From contig OY969703.1 of NCBI GenBank assembly GCA_963702075.1, forward strand, positions 310,001 through 374,000: a stretch of 64,000 bases of DNA, given 5' to 3'. The stretch comes from VAYN01 sp963702075. GTDB lineage: Bacteria > Actinomycetota > Thermoleophilia > Solirubrobacterales > 70-9. The notes beneath the pieces are model-generated. The model saw only the letters and a program-made list of their open reading frames with translations, did no database searches and was not told where the DNA came from. Shown here one piece after another: positions 24,843 through 33,826 of this stretch (positions are counted from its first letter, which is position 1; each line of letters begins with the position of its first letter). The translations under genes and the position numbers were made by a program.

Positions 24843-25755
24843 GAGCTCAGTTTCGCTGCCTGACGAAGTCCGTGCCGCCTGCGCCTGGGTGGCGGAGCGG
24901 GCGCGTTCGGTTCGAATCGAAGAGAAGGCGATCGAGGAGTACGCAGCCGGATTGCCCGAGCCAGAGGCGGAAGCCGAGCCGGGGCCGTTCGCCGAGGACC
25001 CCGAAACCGCCGCCGCCTTCGCGATCTGCATGAACGCGATCAACTTCGGCTCGGGCTGGTGGCCGACGATCCGCAAGCGCCCCGGCCTCAGCGGCTACGG
25101 GACGATGGCCGCCGGCGTCACCGATCGCTTCGCCGCGCGGGGCCCGTGGACCACCGATGAACTGGAGGCCATGGACGCGACCATGATCGCCGGCGTAGTC
25201 GGCCAAGACCCGGCGCACCCGCTGATGCCGCAGTTCGCCGCAGCCCTGCGCGACGTCGGCAGCCACGTCCGGGCAGATCACGACGACCGCTTCCTCGGTC
25301 CTGCCGAGGCGGCCGACTCGATCCCATCGCTGGCAGCGACCCTCGCCACCTGGGACTGCTTCGCCGACGTCTCCCGCTACGACGGCCGCGAGATCCCCTT
25401 CTACAAGCGAGCCCAGCTGGCGGCCGCCGACCTCCACCGCGCCGGCGCAACCCACCTCCCCGGCCTCGACCGCCTCACCGCCTTCGCCGACAACCTCGTC
25501 CCCCACGTCCTCCGCGTGGACGGCATCCTTCACCTAGACCCCGATCTCACCGCCCGCATCGAAGCCGAAGTGCTCCTAGAGCACGGCTCCCCCGAAGAGG
25601 TAGAGCTCCGAGCCTGCGCCGTCCAAGCCGTCGAGCTCCTCGCCGCCGCCAGCCACCTCATGCCTGCCGAGATCGACAGCGCCCTCTGGAACCGCGGTCG
25701 CGATCCTCGCTACAAGTCACTCGGGCGACCCAGGGCACCCGGCACGGCGTATTAA
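24841..25755 (+). CDS. Queuosine salvage protein (DUF2419/Qng1 family)
   Basis: A 304-residue protein of the Q_salvage family, whose characterised members release queuine from queuosine 5'-phosphate. Family landmarks are FAICMNAINFGSGWWP (residues about 60-75), a GYGTMAAGVTDRF segment, DAPYFYKRAQ-like DGREIPFYKRAQLAAADLH, DNLVPHVLRVDGIL and the final LWNRGRDPRYKS. No other queuosine gene is visible. The ATG at 24841 overlaps the divergent acetyltransferase start. The gene ends with TAA at 25755 followed by no clear terminator. Confidence 0.88.
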   Translation: MSSVSLPDEVRAACAWVAERARSVRIEEKAIEEYAAGLPEPEAEAEPGPFAEDPETAAAFAICMNAINFGSGWWPTIRKRPGLSGYGTMAAGVTDRFAARGPWTTDELEAMDATMIAGVVGQDPAHPLMPQFAAALRDVGSHVRADHDDRFLGPAEAADSIPSLAATLATWDCFADVSRYDGREIPFYKRAQLAAADLHRAGATHLPGLDRLTAFADNLVPHVLRVDGILHLDPDLTARIEAEVLLEHGSPEEVELRACAVQAVELLAAASHLMPAEIDSALWNRGRDPRYKSLGRPRAPGTAY

Positions 25756-25848
25756 TGCTCAGCCCTTATTGACAAGAGTTCCTCCGTCGGCCGAAGCTGA
25801 GGGGCGGCATAGGTCGCGCCCCGCAACTCGACTGCGAAGGAGACTCGG

Positions 25849-26493
25849 ATGAAAGGGAAGATACTCATCGCTTGTCTGGCCGTCTGCGCTGTTTTCCCAA
25901 AGCCAGCACTGGGAAACTCGGTGGAATTGACATATCCGACAGGCACGCGCTTGGCAACCGGCAGCCTCATCAGAGCAGTAAACGTCGGCAACCTCACGGT
26001 GACAAACAACAAAGGAGTGTCATTGGGGGGATGTACCGCCGTGTCGATGACAGGTGCGCTCACGAAAAACAGTGGCACCGCCGTAGAAGCGAACATCGAA
26101 ACGGCCTCGTTTACGGGAGCGGGCCCAGAAGAACAATGTTTTGTTTCGGGTGTCTGGGAGCGCGTCACAATCGGGAGCGTGGGCGGATTACCATGGTGCC
26201 TCAGATCGACCGAATCGATGGCGGAAGATGAAATCCGGCTCCGGGCAAACAAATGTACGGAAGCCGGGCAACCGATCCGGCTGGTGTTCGACAGACCGAG
26301 CGAATGCAAATACAAAGCCGCAGGAGAAATGATCGGCACCGTAAGCACAGAGCCGAGCGACGCGATCGTGACGTTTTCCGAATCTTTACTCCAGTTGGAA
26401 AGCGGTACGTTTTGTCTTATCGAAACAAAAGTTGATCTGTCGTTGACACTGGAACGAGATGAAGTAGGAACGCTTCCGGCTTATTTTTCTTGA
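25849..26493 (+). CDS. Secreted cysteine-containing protein, paralogue of the one at 20789
   Basis: A 214-residue protein: signal peptide MKGKILIACLAVCAVFPKPA cleaved near ALG-NS, then a domain with LTYPTGTRLATGSLI, TGALTKNSGTAVEANIE, PWCLRSTESMAEDEIRLR and a C-terminal LTLERDE. These match the 20789 copy in order and spacing. I do not know the family. Six or so cysteines probably pair. GAAGGAG lies 6 bases before the ATG. The gene is clearly lower in GC than its neighbours, with many AAA/GAA codons, which may mean recent transfer or rapid evolution. Confidence 0.75.
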   Translation: MKGKILIACLAVCAVFPKPALGNSVELTYPTGTRLATGSLIRAVNVGNLTVTNNKGVSLGGCTAVSMTGALTKNSGTAVEANIETASFTGAGPEEQCFVSGVWERVTIGSVGGLPWCLRSTESMAEDEIRLRANKCTEAGQPIRLVFDRPSECKYKAAGEMIGTVSTEPSDAIVTFSESLLQLESGTFCLIETKVDLSLTLERDEVGTLPAYFS

Positions 26494-26500
26494 CTAGCGC

Positions 26501-27466
26501 TCAGAACTCGTAAGCCCGCGACGCCTGGTGCCGCTCGACCGCGAGTTGCACCAGGCGGTCGCATAGCTGGGGGTAACCGATGCCGGTGGCCTCGAAGAGT
26601 TTGGCGTAGACGCTGGTGTCGGTGAAGCCGGGCATGGTGTTGATCTCGTTGACGAGGACGGAGCCGTCGGGTTCGACGAAGAAGTCGCAGCGGGCGAGGC
26701 CGGAGCAGCCGGCCAGCTTGAAGACCGAGACGGCCATCTCGCGGACGTTGGCGGTGGCCTGGTCGCCGATCGGGGCGGGGATGCGGAGCTCCATCCCGCC
26801 CTCGGTGTACTTGGCCTCGAAGTCGTACCAGGTGCCGTGGGCGACGATCTCCCCCGGCAGCGAGGCCTCGGGCTCGTCGTTGCCGAGGACCGAGCACTCG
26901 ACCTCGCGCCCGGGCGAAGAGGCCTCGACGATCACCCGCGGGTCGTGGCGCAGCGCCCGCTCGACCGCCGCGTCGAGCTCGTCGAGCTTGCCGACGCGGG
27001 TGATGCCGACGCTGGAGCCCATCCGCGAGGGCTTGACCCAGAGCGGCAGCCCCATCGCCTCGCAGCGCCCCCACCAGTCGTTGCCCTCGACCGCGGTGAA
27101 CTCGACCTGCGGCACCCCGTGGGACGCGAAGAGACGCTTCAGGGTCAGCTTGTCCATGCAGATCGCCGAGGAAAGGACGTCGGAGCCGACGTAGGGCACG
27201 TCGAGCTGCTCGAGCAGGCCCTGGATGCTGCCGTCCTCGCCGAAGGCGCCGTGTAGCGCCGGGAAGACCGCCTCGGCGCCGAGCAGCCCGCCGCCGGGGA
27301 CCAGCTCGACCGCGGCGCCGGCGGTGTGCCAAGACCCGTCGCGGCCGATCGTCACCTCGACCGCCTCGTGGCCCGCCTCGCGCAGCCCTCGCGCAACCGC
27401 CGCGCCCGAGCGGAGGGAGACGTCGTGCTCGGATGAGCGGCCGCCGGAGAGGACCGCGACCCTCAC
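26501..27466 (-). CDS. ddl: D-alanine--D-alanine ligase (first copy)
   Basis: A 321-residue ATP-grasp ligase. Motifs: VAVLSGGRSSEHDVSLRSG (N-terminal D-Ala site), FPALHGAFGEDGSIQGLLE, VKPSRMGSSVGI, WYDFEAKY with the Tyr typical of D-Ala-D-Ala rather than D-Ala-D-Lac enzymes, and NEINTMPGFTDTS (metal and ATP site). It makes the dipeptide end of the peptidoglycan stem. The GTG start overlaps the pknB stop by 4 bases, so ddl is the last gene of the wall-growth operon. A second Ddl is encoded at 56416. Confidence 0.95.
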   Translation of the reverse strand: MRVAVLSGGRSSEHDVSLRSGAAVARGLREAGHEAVEVTIGRDGSWHTAGAAVELVPGGGLLGAEAVFPALHGAFGEDGSIQGLLEQLDVPYVGSDVLSSAICMDKLTLKRLFASHGVPQVEFTAVEGNDWWGRCEAMGLPLWVKPSRMGSSVGITRVGKLDELDAAVERALRHDPRVIVEASSPGREVECSVLGNDEPEASLPGEIVAHGTWYDFEAKYTEGGMELRIPAPIGDQATANVREMAVSVFKLAGCSGLARCDFFVEPDGSVLVNEINTMPGFTDTSVYAKLFEATGIGYPQLCDRLVQLAVERHQASRAYEF

Positions 27467-29325
27467 GGTTCCGCTTCCCCTTCTTCTTCGACCGGTTCCG
27501 GCGCCTGCTTGCCGACCGTGATCGTCACCGTCGACTTCGGCGCCAGTTCGCTGCCCGGCGGCGGGAACTGGTCGATCGCGCGGCCGACCTTGCTCGGCAC
27601 CGCGGTTTCTTCTTCTTCGACCTGGGGGGTCAGACCCGCGGCGCGGATCGCTTCCACCGCTTCGCGCCGTTCCTTGCCGATCACGTTCGGGACCTTGGCT
27701 TCCTTTTCTTCTTCTTCGCCGCTGGAAACGACGAGCGCCACCGTCGAGCCCGGTTCGACCTGCGTGCCGGCGCTCGGCGACTGGCGGATCACCTGGCCCT
27801 TCGGCGAGGAGCTTTCTTCTTCGGAGACGCTCGGGCTGAGCCCGCGGGCACTCAGCCGCTGCGCCGCGACTTCACGCTGGACGCCGACCAGCACCGGGAC
27901 CTTCGCCAGCTTCGGCCCGCTGGAGACGAAGATCGTCACCGTGGAGCCATGGGTGGCACTGTCGCCGCCGCGCGGTTCGGAGAAGACGACCAACCCTTCT
28001 TCGACCGAGCTGGAGTTCACCCGCTGCGTCGCCACTTCGAAGCCTTCCGCTTCGAGCTTCTTGGTCGCGGCGGCTGCGGTCAGCCCGTTCGTCCCCGGGA
28101 CTTCGCCGCTGCCCGGCCCGGCGCTGACCGTCAGGTCGATCTTCGGCTTCGAGCAGAAGAGGCTGAGGAAGGCGCAGTTTTCTTCGGCCGAGCCGGGCAG
28201 CGGGTCCTGCTCGAGCACGGTGTTCTTCGGCGACTGCCGTTCGACGAACTTTTCTTCGCCGACCTCGAAGCCCTTGCGTTCGAGCTGGGCGATCGCAAAT
28301 TCGAGCTGCTTGCCGGTCACGTTCGGGACTTCGGTCTTCGTCTCGCGGGTCGCCAGGAGGCCGACCAGGAGGCCGATCACGATCGCCGCGATCAGCAGCG
28401 CCCAGAGCCAGTTGTTGCGCTTGCGGTCTTCCAGCGGCGCCTCCTCCGGGACGGCGACGACCGGCGGCGCGGCCGCGAAGGCGGCGGTGCCCCTCCCCAC
28501 CCCCGGTTCCCGCATCGCCTGGTCGAGCGCGGCGATGAAGGCGTCGGCGCTCTGGAAGCGGTTGCCCGGCTCCTTTTCCAGCGCCCGCATCACCACCGCG
28601 TCGAGCGCCGGCGAGACCTGCGGTTTGATCGAGCTCGGCCGTTGCGGCGTCTCGGAGACCTGTTTCATCGCCACCGCCACCGCGCTTTCGCCTTCGAAGG
28701 GCACGCGGCCGGTCAGCGCCTCGTAGAGGATCACGCCGATCGAGTAGAGGTCGGAGACGCCGGTCACCTCGAACCCCTGCGCCTGCTCGGGCGAGAGGTA
28801 CTGCGGGGTGCCCATCACCGAGCCGGTCTGGGTGATCTCGGAGACGCCGGCGCGGGCGATGCCGAAGTCGGTGACGACCGCTTTGCCCTCCTGGTCGACG
28901 ATCACGTTCTGCGGCTTCAGATCGCGGTGGACGATCCCGTTGCGGTGGGCGAAGCGGGCGCCCTCGAGCACCTGACGGATCAGCGCCACCGCCTGCTCCG
29001 GGGTCAGCCCGCGGTCGATCAGCTCTTTCAGCGTCGGGCCCTCGACGTAGCGCATCGCGATGTAGTTGACGCCGTCGTCCTGGCCGCGGTCGAAGACGGC
29101 GACGATGTTCGGGTGCTGCAGGCCAGCGGCCGACTCGGCCTCGCGCTGGAAACGGGCGATGAAATCCTGGTCCTGGAGGTAGCGGCTGTGCAGGACCTTC
29201 AGAGCCACCTGCCGCTGCAGGTGCGCATCCTCGGCCAGCCAGACGTCGGCCATGCCGCCGCTGCCGATCCGGCGCAGGACCCGGTAACGCTTGTCGACGA
29301 CGCTGCCCTCGCGAACTTCAGCCAC
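27463..29325 (-). CDS. pknB: PASTA-domain Ser/Thr protein kinase
   Basis: A 620-residue PknB. The kinase domain (about 13-275) has GSGGMADVWLAE, VALKVLHS, HRDLKPQN, TDFGIA and GTPQYLSPEQ. A membrane helix at about 303-325 is followed by four PASTA repeats (about 330-610), each starting VP-x-[VL]-x-G, which bind peptidoglycan fragments. A CAFLSLFC insertion adds a cysteine pair in the first repeat region. PknB controls cell-wall growth and division. GTG start with GGAGGAG upstream, 9 bases after pbpA. Glu codons shift towards GAA after the membrane helix. Confidence 0.96.
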   Translation of the reverse strand: MAEVREGSVVDKRYRVLRRIGSGGMADVWLAEDAHLQRQVALKVLHSRYLQDQDFIARFQREAESAAGLQHPNIVAVFDRGQDDGVNYIAMRYVEGPTLKELIDRGLTPEQAVALIRQVLEGARFAHRNGIVHRDLKPQNVIVDQEGKAVVTDFGIARAGVSEITQTGSVMGTPQYLSPEQAQGFEVTGVSDLYSIGVILYEALTGRVPFEGESAVAVAMKQVSETPQRPSSIKPQVSPALDAVVMRALEKEPGNRFQSADAFIAALDQAMREPGVGRGTAAFAAAPPVVAVPEEAPLEDRKRNNWLWALLIAAIVIGLLVGLLATRETKTEVPNVTGKQLEFAIAQLERKGFEVGEEKFVERQSPKNTVLEQDPLPGSAEENCAFLSLFCSKPKIDLTVSAGPGSGEVPGTNGLTAAAATKKLEAEGFEVATQRVNSSSVEEGLVVFSEPRGGDSATHGSTVTIFVSSGPKLAKVPVLVGVQREVAAQRLSARGLSPSVSEEESSSPKGQVIRQSPSAGTQVEPGSTVALVVSSGEEEEKEAKVPNVIGKERREAVEAIRAAGLTPQVEEEETAVPSKVGRAIDQFPPPGSELAPKSTVTITVGKQAPEPVEEEGEAEP

Positions 29326-29334
29326 CGCTCCTCC

Positions 29335-30792
29335 TCATTCTCCGTTCAGGATCGTTTCGGCGACGTCGCGGAAGATCGGCGCCGCGACGTCGTTGCCGAA
29401 CTGTTCGGTGCACTCGACCGAGGCGACGATCGCGATCTTCGGTTCGTCCGCCGGGGCAAAGCCCATGAACCAGGCCTGGTTCTCGTTTTCGCCGCCGCCG
29501 CAGGCCTTGTTGCCGGGCGTTTCCGCGGTTCCCGTCTTGCCGGCGACCGAGACGCCGGGGATCGCCGCGTTGGTGCCGGTGCCTTCGCTGACCACGCCTT
29601 CCATCGCCGTCGTCAGCTCTTCGGCGACTTCGCCGCTGACCGGTTCGCTGTAGACGGAGGGATCGAGCGTGTCGACGACGCGGCCGTCGGGATCGATCAC
29701 CCGCTTCCAGATCTGCGGCTTCATCAGCTTGCCCTTGTTGGCGATCGCCGCCGCCACCTCGGTCATCTGCAGCGGCGTCGCCAGCAGCCGCTCCTGGCCG
29801 ATCGCCAGCCGGGCGAGGTCGACGGGGTCGTTGCGGTGCAGAAGGTGTTCTTCTTCGTAGACACCGCTGTCGTAGACCTCGTCGCTGGGCAGGTCGATCG
29901 CCGGCGTCGCGTTGAAGCCGAACTTTTCCATCGTCTCGAACAGCTGCTCCTGCCCGACCTGCTGGCCAAGCTGGCCGAACCAGGTGTTGACCGAGTTGGT
30001 CAGAGCCGTATCGAGGGCGATCGGGCCGAAGTCCTCGTTGAAGTCATTCTGCAGCGGCGTCCCTTCGACTTCCAGCGAGCCGGGCGCGTCGATCGTCGTT
30101 TCCGGCGTGATCGTGCCGCTTTCCAGTCCCGCCGCAGCGGTCACGACCTTGAAGGTCGAGCCCGGCGGATAGAGCCCCTGGGTCGCACGGTTCAGCAGCG
30201 GCGTTTCGATTTCGTTCGTGTTCAGCTTGTGGGATTCGTAGGGGATGCGGTTCGGGTCGTAGGGAGCGTTCGAAGCCATCACCTTCACTTCGCCGGTCTG
30301 CGGGACGATCGCGACGACGGCGCCGAAGCCGACTTCCTCGAGGTCGCCGAGGGCGGTGCGCTGCGCTTCGGTGTCGATGTTGGTGACGATGTCGTTGCCT
30401 TCCTGGGTGGCGCCGGTCAGCTCGTCGAAGATCGAGCTGAATTCGCCTTCGTCGCCGACCAGTTCTTCGTTGTGGAATCGCTCGAACTCAGAGTCGCCCT
30501 GGAGCTCGAAGCTGTACCCGATCGGGTGGCCGAAGAGGGAACCTTCCGGATAACGGCGGACATACCGCCTTTCCGTCCCCTTCCCCTTCCCAACCGACTT
30601 CGCGATCACGGTCCCATCAGCGGCGAGGATGCGGCCGCGGCGGATCTGCTGCTGCTCCAGCAGCGGCCGCTTGTTGGCGTTCTTTTCTTCCAACGCCTTG
30701 GCGTCGAAGACCGACCAGTAGGACGTGAAGCCGATCAGGATCCCGAAGAGGACGACGATGAAGGCGAACAATTTGACGATCTGGCGGTTCAC
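29335..30792 (-). CDS. pbpA: Penicillin-binding protein (PbpA/FtsI-like transpeptidase)
   Basis: A 485-residue class B PBP. One N-terminal membrane helix (about 6-27), a short dimerisation region, and a transpeptidase domain with GSTFKVV (nucleophile Ser, about 213), TNSVNTW (SxN, about 268) and AGKTGTAE (KTG, about 417). It cross-links peptidoglycan outside the membrane, in partnership with the RodA/FtsW glycosyltransferase encoded just upstream; the GTG start overlaps the rodA stop (GTGA). This order, rodA-pbpA-pknB, is the conserved actinobacterial arrangement. Confidence 0.95.
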   Translation of the reverse strand: MNRQIVKLFAFIVVLFGILIGFTSYWSVFDAKALEEKNANKRPLLEQQQIRRGRILAADGTVIAKSVGKGKGTERRYVRRYPEGSLFGHPIGYSFELQGDSEFERFHNEELVGDEGEFSSIFDELTGATQEGNDIVTNIDTEAQRTALGDLEEVGFGAVVAIVPQTGEVKVMASNAPYDPNRIPYESHKLNTNEIETPLLNRATQGLYPPGSTFKVVTAAAGLESGTITPETTIDAPGSLEVEGTPLQNDFNEDFGPIALDTALTNSVNTWFGQLGQQVGQEQLFETMEKFGFNATPAIDLPSDEVYDSGVYEEEHLLHRNDPVDLARLAIGQERLLATPLQMTEVAAAIANKGKLMKPQIWKRVIDPDGRVVDTLDPSVYSEPVSGEVAEELTTAMEGVVSEGTGTNAAIPGVSVAGKTGTAETPGNKACGGGENENQAWFMGFAPADEPKIAIVASVECTEQFGNDVAAPIFRDVAETILNGE

Positions 30793-32126
30793 GCCGGCGC
30801 TCCCATCGCCGCCATCCGGCCGGCCGGTTCGGCGGCTTCACGGCGGGCGCGGTCGGAAACCAGCAGCAGCAGCGCCAGCAGCACGAAGTTGGCGACGATC
30901 GAGCTGCCGCCGTAGCTGACGAAGGGCAAGGTCACACCGGTCAGCGGGATCACCCGGGTGACGCCGCCGATGATCACGAAAGCCTGGATCGCGAAGACCG
31001 CGGTGAGGCCGGTGGCGAGCAGCTTCGAGAAGCCGTCGTTCGCCAGCAGCGCGATTTTGAACCCGCGGGCGGTGATCGTCAGGTAGACGAGGATCACCCC
31101 GACGGCGCCGAACAGCCCGAGCTCGTTGACGATCAGGGCGTAGATCGTGTCGGTTTCCGCCGCCGGCAGCAACCGCGCCGGCGGGTGGGTGCCGGGGACG
31201 TTGATAAGCGCCTGCCCGAAGCCTTTGCCGAAGAGGCCGCCGTCGGCCTGGGCGAAGAGCGACTGCAGGATCTGGTAGCCGTTGCCCCTCGGTTCGTTGT
31301 AGGGATGGAGCCAGATCTCGACCCGGTCGTGGACGTGAGGGACGGTGCTGGCGAAGAACCAGGCGCCGAGGAGGAACATCGCCATCCCGATCACGACGAA
31401 TGAGAAGCGGCCGGTCGCCACGTAGAGCAGGGCGAGGAAGGCGGCGAAGAACATCAGCGAGCTGCCGAGATCGCGGATGAAGACGAGCATGAACATCGAC
31501 GCCCCCCAGACCACCAGCATCGGCCCGAAGTGCTTCAGCGGCGGCAGCGTCACCCCCAGCACCCGCCGGGCGCCGACGATCAGCACCTCGCGGTGCTCGC
31601 GCAGGTAGCTGGCGAGGAAGACGACGATCGCGATCTTGGTGAACTCGGCCGGTTGGAAGGCGAGCGGGCCGATCTTCACCCCGAGGTAGGCGCCGTTGAC
31701 CTGCTGGCCGATCCCGGGGAGCCGCGGCGCCAAGAGGATCAGCAGCCCGACCACCGCGATCGTGTAGCGGTAGCGCTCGAGCACCTCGTAGTCGCGCAGG
31801 AAGTAGATCGTCAGCGCGAAGAGGATCAACCCCAGCACGAACCAGTTGGCCTGATCGCGGGCCAGGCTTTCGTCGATCCGGTAGATCATCACCAGCCCGA
31901 ACGCGGTCAGCGTCGCCATCAGCGGGAAGAGGTACGGGTCGGCGTTGGGGAGGCGGATCCGCAGGAATACGTGGGTCGCCAGGCAGATCGCCAGGAAGTA
32001 GGCGCCGTAGATGAGGCTGAGGTTGCCGAGCTCCGCGTTCCCCTGGGCGAAGACCGCGGCGAACCCGGCGGTCAGCAGCACCGCGACCGGAACCAGGGCG
32101 AAGAGCTCCCGGTTCCTAGCGGTCAT
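30789..32126 (-). CDS. rodA: RodA/FtsW family peptidoglycan glycosyltransferase
   Basis: About 445 residues with some ten or more hydrophobic helices. SEDS-family features: YRIDESLARDQANW, the LPGIGQQVNGAYLGVKIGPLAFQPAEFTK segment (Q-P-[SA]-E-[FL]-x-K), a long loop with GNGYQILQS and a C-terminal GVTLPFVSYGGSS motif. It polymerises lipid II with its cognate class B PBP. ATG at 32126 is chosen because an upstream continuation would run into the phosphatase gene, which ends 13 bases earlier. Confidence 0.94.
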   Translation of the reverse strand: MTARNRELFALVPVAVLLTAGFAAVFAQGNAELGNLSLIYGAYFLAICLATHVFLRIRLPNADPYLFPLMATLTAFGLVMIYRIDESLARDQANWFVLGLILFALTIYFLRDYEVLERYRYTIAVVGLLILLAPRLPGIGQQVNGAYLGVKIGPLAFQPAEFTKIAIVVFLASYLREHREVLIVGARRVLGVTLPPLKHFGPMLVVWGASMFMLVFIRDLGSSLMFFAAFLALLYVATGRFSFVVIGMAMFLLGAWFFASTVPHVHDRVEIWLHPYNEPRGNGYQILQSLFAQADGGLFGKGFGQALINVPGTHPPARLLPAAETDTIYALIVNELGLFGAVGVILVYLTITARGFKIALLANDGFSKLLATGLTAVFAIQAFVIIGGVTRVIPLTGVTLPFVSYGGSSIVANFVLLALLLLVSDRARREAAEPAGRMAAMGAPA

Positions 32127-32139
32127 CGGCGAAATCCCA

Positions 32140-33333
32140 TCAACGAAGCCCCGCGGTGTTTTCGATTTCTTCCAGCAGCGAGACGGCGTCCCCGCGCGAG
32201 CGCAGGTCATGTCCGGTGACCGCGTCCTGGCGCCGCGCCGGCAACGATCCGGTCTGGATCGGGCTCGAGTAACGCTCGCTATAGAGGCTGATCCCGAAGG
32301 GCAGTTCGTAGGGGGCGCCGCGGTAGAGGGCGACGCGACCGGCGTCGTCGGTGCCGAGGAACCAGATCTGGCGGTTGCCGTACCAGGCGCCGAAGGCGAT
32401 CGCCGCGATCAGCAGCAGCGGCACCAGCACCTTCAGCGCGGTGCGCAGGCGGCCCCTGCGCGGGTGGGCCTCGAGCACCTCGCGGCGCTTGCGCGCGGCG
32501 TCGGCGGCGGCGCGTTTGCGGACCTCGGTCGCGGAGAGGCCGGCGGCCTCGGCGTCGCCGCCGATCAGCGTCGCGCCTTCCTTGGCCGCGGCCGCCGCTC
32601 CGTCGGCGCCGGCCGCGTCCTCGAGCCGGAAGAGGACGACGGTGATGTTGTCGCGGCCGCCGGCTCGGTTGGCTTCGTCGACCAGCGCCCGCACCGCACT
32701 CTGCAGCGAGGTCGCGCGGCCGAGGAGTTGGGCGATCTTCGCGTCGTCGAGCATCGTCGTCAGCCCGTCGGAGCAGATCAGGAAGACGTCGCCGGCCAGG
32801 GCCGGGACGGTCTGCAGGTCGACTTCGACCTCCGGTTCGGGCCCCAGCGCGCGGGTGATGATCGAGCGCTGCGGGTGGTCCTCGGCCTGGGCGTCGGTCA
32901 GCTGGCCTTTGCGGCGCATCTCCTCGACCAGCGAGTGATCCCGGGTCAGCTGTTCGAACTTGCCGCCGCGCAGCCGGTAGGCGCGGCTGTCGCCGACGTG
33001 GCCGATCGCCACCTCTTCGCCGTCGAGGTCGACCAGCGCGGCGGTGGTCGTCGTCCCCATCCCGGCCAGGCTCGGGTCCTTGCGGGCGAGCTCGTGGATC
33101 GTCCGGTTCGCCCCCTCGATCGTCTCCTCCAGCAGCCGCTCCGGCGGCGCCGAGGGAAGGTCGTGGGCGAAGGACTCGGCGGCGGCGCGGGAGGCGACCT
33201 CGCCGGCCTGGGCGCCGCCCATCCCGTCGGCGACGACGAAGAGCGGCGCGTCGACGAAGAGCGAGTCCTCGTTGGCGTTGCGCTGCCGCCCGGTGTCGGT
33301 GCGTACGGCTTCTTCGGCGATCCGCAGGCCCAC
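32140..33333 (-). CDS. pstP: PP2C-type Ser/Thr protein phosphatase
   Basis: A 397-residue PP2C phosphatase. Metal-binding and catalytic motifs are NEDSLF, VVADGMGGAQAGEVAS, IGHVGDSRAYRL, LICSDGLTTML and GGRDNITVVLF. The catalytic domain covers about 1-240, then a linker, one transmembrane helix near 310-330 and a short exported tail. It reverses phosphorylation by PknB and the other kinases here. GTG start is 3 bases after the fhaB stop, supporting one operon. Confidence 0.94.
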   Translation of the reverse strand: MGLRIAEEAVRTDTGRQRNANEDSLFVDAPLFVVADGMGGAQAGEVASRAAAESFAHDLPSAPPERLLEETIEGANRTIHELARKDPSLAGMGTTTTAALVDLDGEEVAIGHVGDSRAYRLRGGKFEQLTRDHSLVEEMRRKGQLTDAQAEDHPQRSIITRALGPEPEVEVDLQTVPALAGDVFLICSDGLTTMLDDAKIAQLLGRATSLQSAVRALVDEANRAGGRDNITVVLFRLEDAAGADGAAAAAKEGATLIGGDAEAAGLSATEVRKRAAADAARKRREVLEAHPRRGRLRTALKVLVPLLLIAAIAFGAWYGNRQIWFLGTDDAGRVALYRGAPYELPFGISLYSERYSSPIQTGSLPARRQDAVTGHDLRSRGDAVSLLEEIENTAGLR

Positions 33334-33336
33334 TGC

Positions 33337-33810
33337 TCACCCCACCTCGAGGCGGAAGACCGTGTCCCCGATCTGCACGGTGTCGCCGTCGATCAGCTCC
33401 GCCTCCCCCTGCAGGGTGGCGCCGTTCAGCAGGGTCCCGTTGGTCGAGCTCATGTCCTCGACGTAGAACCTGCCCTCGCGGGAGAAGACCCGGGCATGGA
33501 TGCTGGAGGCGTAGCGGTCGTCGATCTGCACGTCGGCCTCCTTCGAGCGCCCGATCGAGAGGCCCCCGATCAGATCGAGGCGCTGCCCCTGATCGAGGCC
33601 GCCGCCGCGCTCGACGATCAGCCAGCCGTCGGGGCCCCCCCGCGGTGCCGCAGCGTAGGCAGGCGCGGCATGGAACCCGGTCGCGTCGGGGGCCGGCGCG
33701 GTCGTCCGCCGCAGGTCCTTGAGGGCGCTTCGCGCGATCACCAGCACGAAGAGGTAGAGGACGGCGAGGAAGCCGAATTTGAGGGCTACTGATACGGGGT
33801 CGTAACTCAC
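33337..33810 (-). CDS. fhaB: FHA-domain membrane protein, FhaB/FipA-like
   Basis: A 157-residue protein: one N-terminal transmembrane helix (about 7-28), a linker rich in Pro/Ala, and an FHA domain with LSIGRSKEADVQI, SSIHARVF and SSTNGTLLNG, the phosphothreonine-binding residues Arg, Ser, His and Asn being present. FhaB couples kinase signalling to the elongation/division machinery. It follows fhaA across a 129-base gap that holds an unusual inverted repeat. GTG start. Confidence 0.92.
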   Translation of the reverse strand: MSYDPVSVALKFGFLAVLYLFVLVIARSALKDLRRTTAPAPDATGFHAAPAYAAAPRGGPDGWLIVERGGGLDQGQRLDLIGGLSIGRSKEADVQIDDRYASSIHARVFSREGRFYVEDMSSTNGTLLNGATLQGEAELIDGDTVQIGDTVFRLEVG

Positions 33811-33826
33811 GCGACAGGGACCTTAA

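Noticed and set aside
26501..27466. Vancomycin-resistance type D-Ala-D-Lac ligase
   Set aside because: Both Ddl copies keep Tyr in the AKY/ARY position; the Phe of lactate ligases is absent, and no vanH/vanX genes are near.
27433..30915. Very long plus-strand open frame over pknB and pbpA
   Set aside because: No recognisable domain; biased composition mirrors the codons of the real minus-strand genes.
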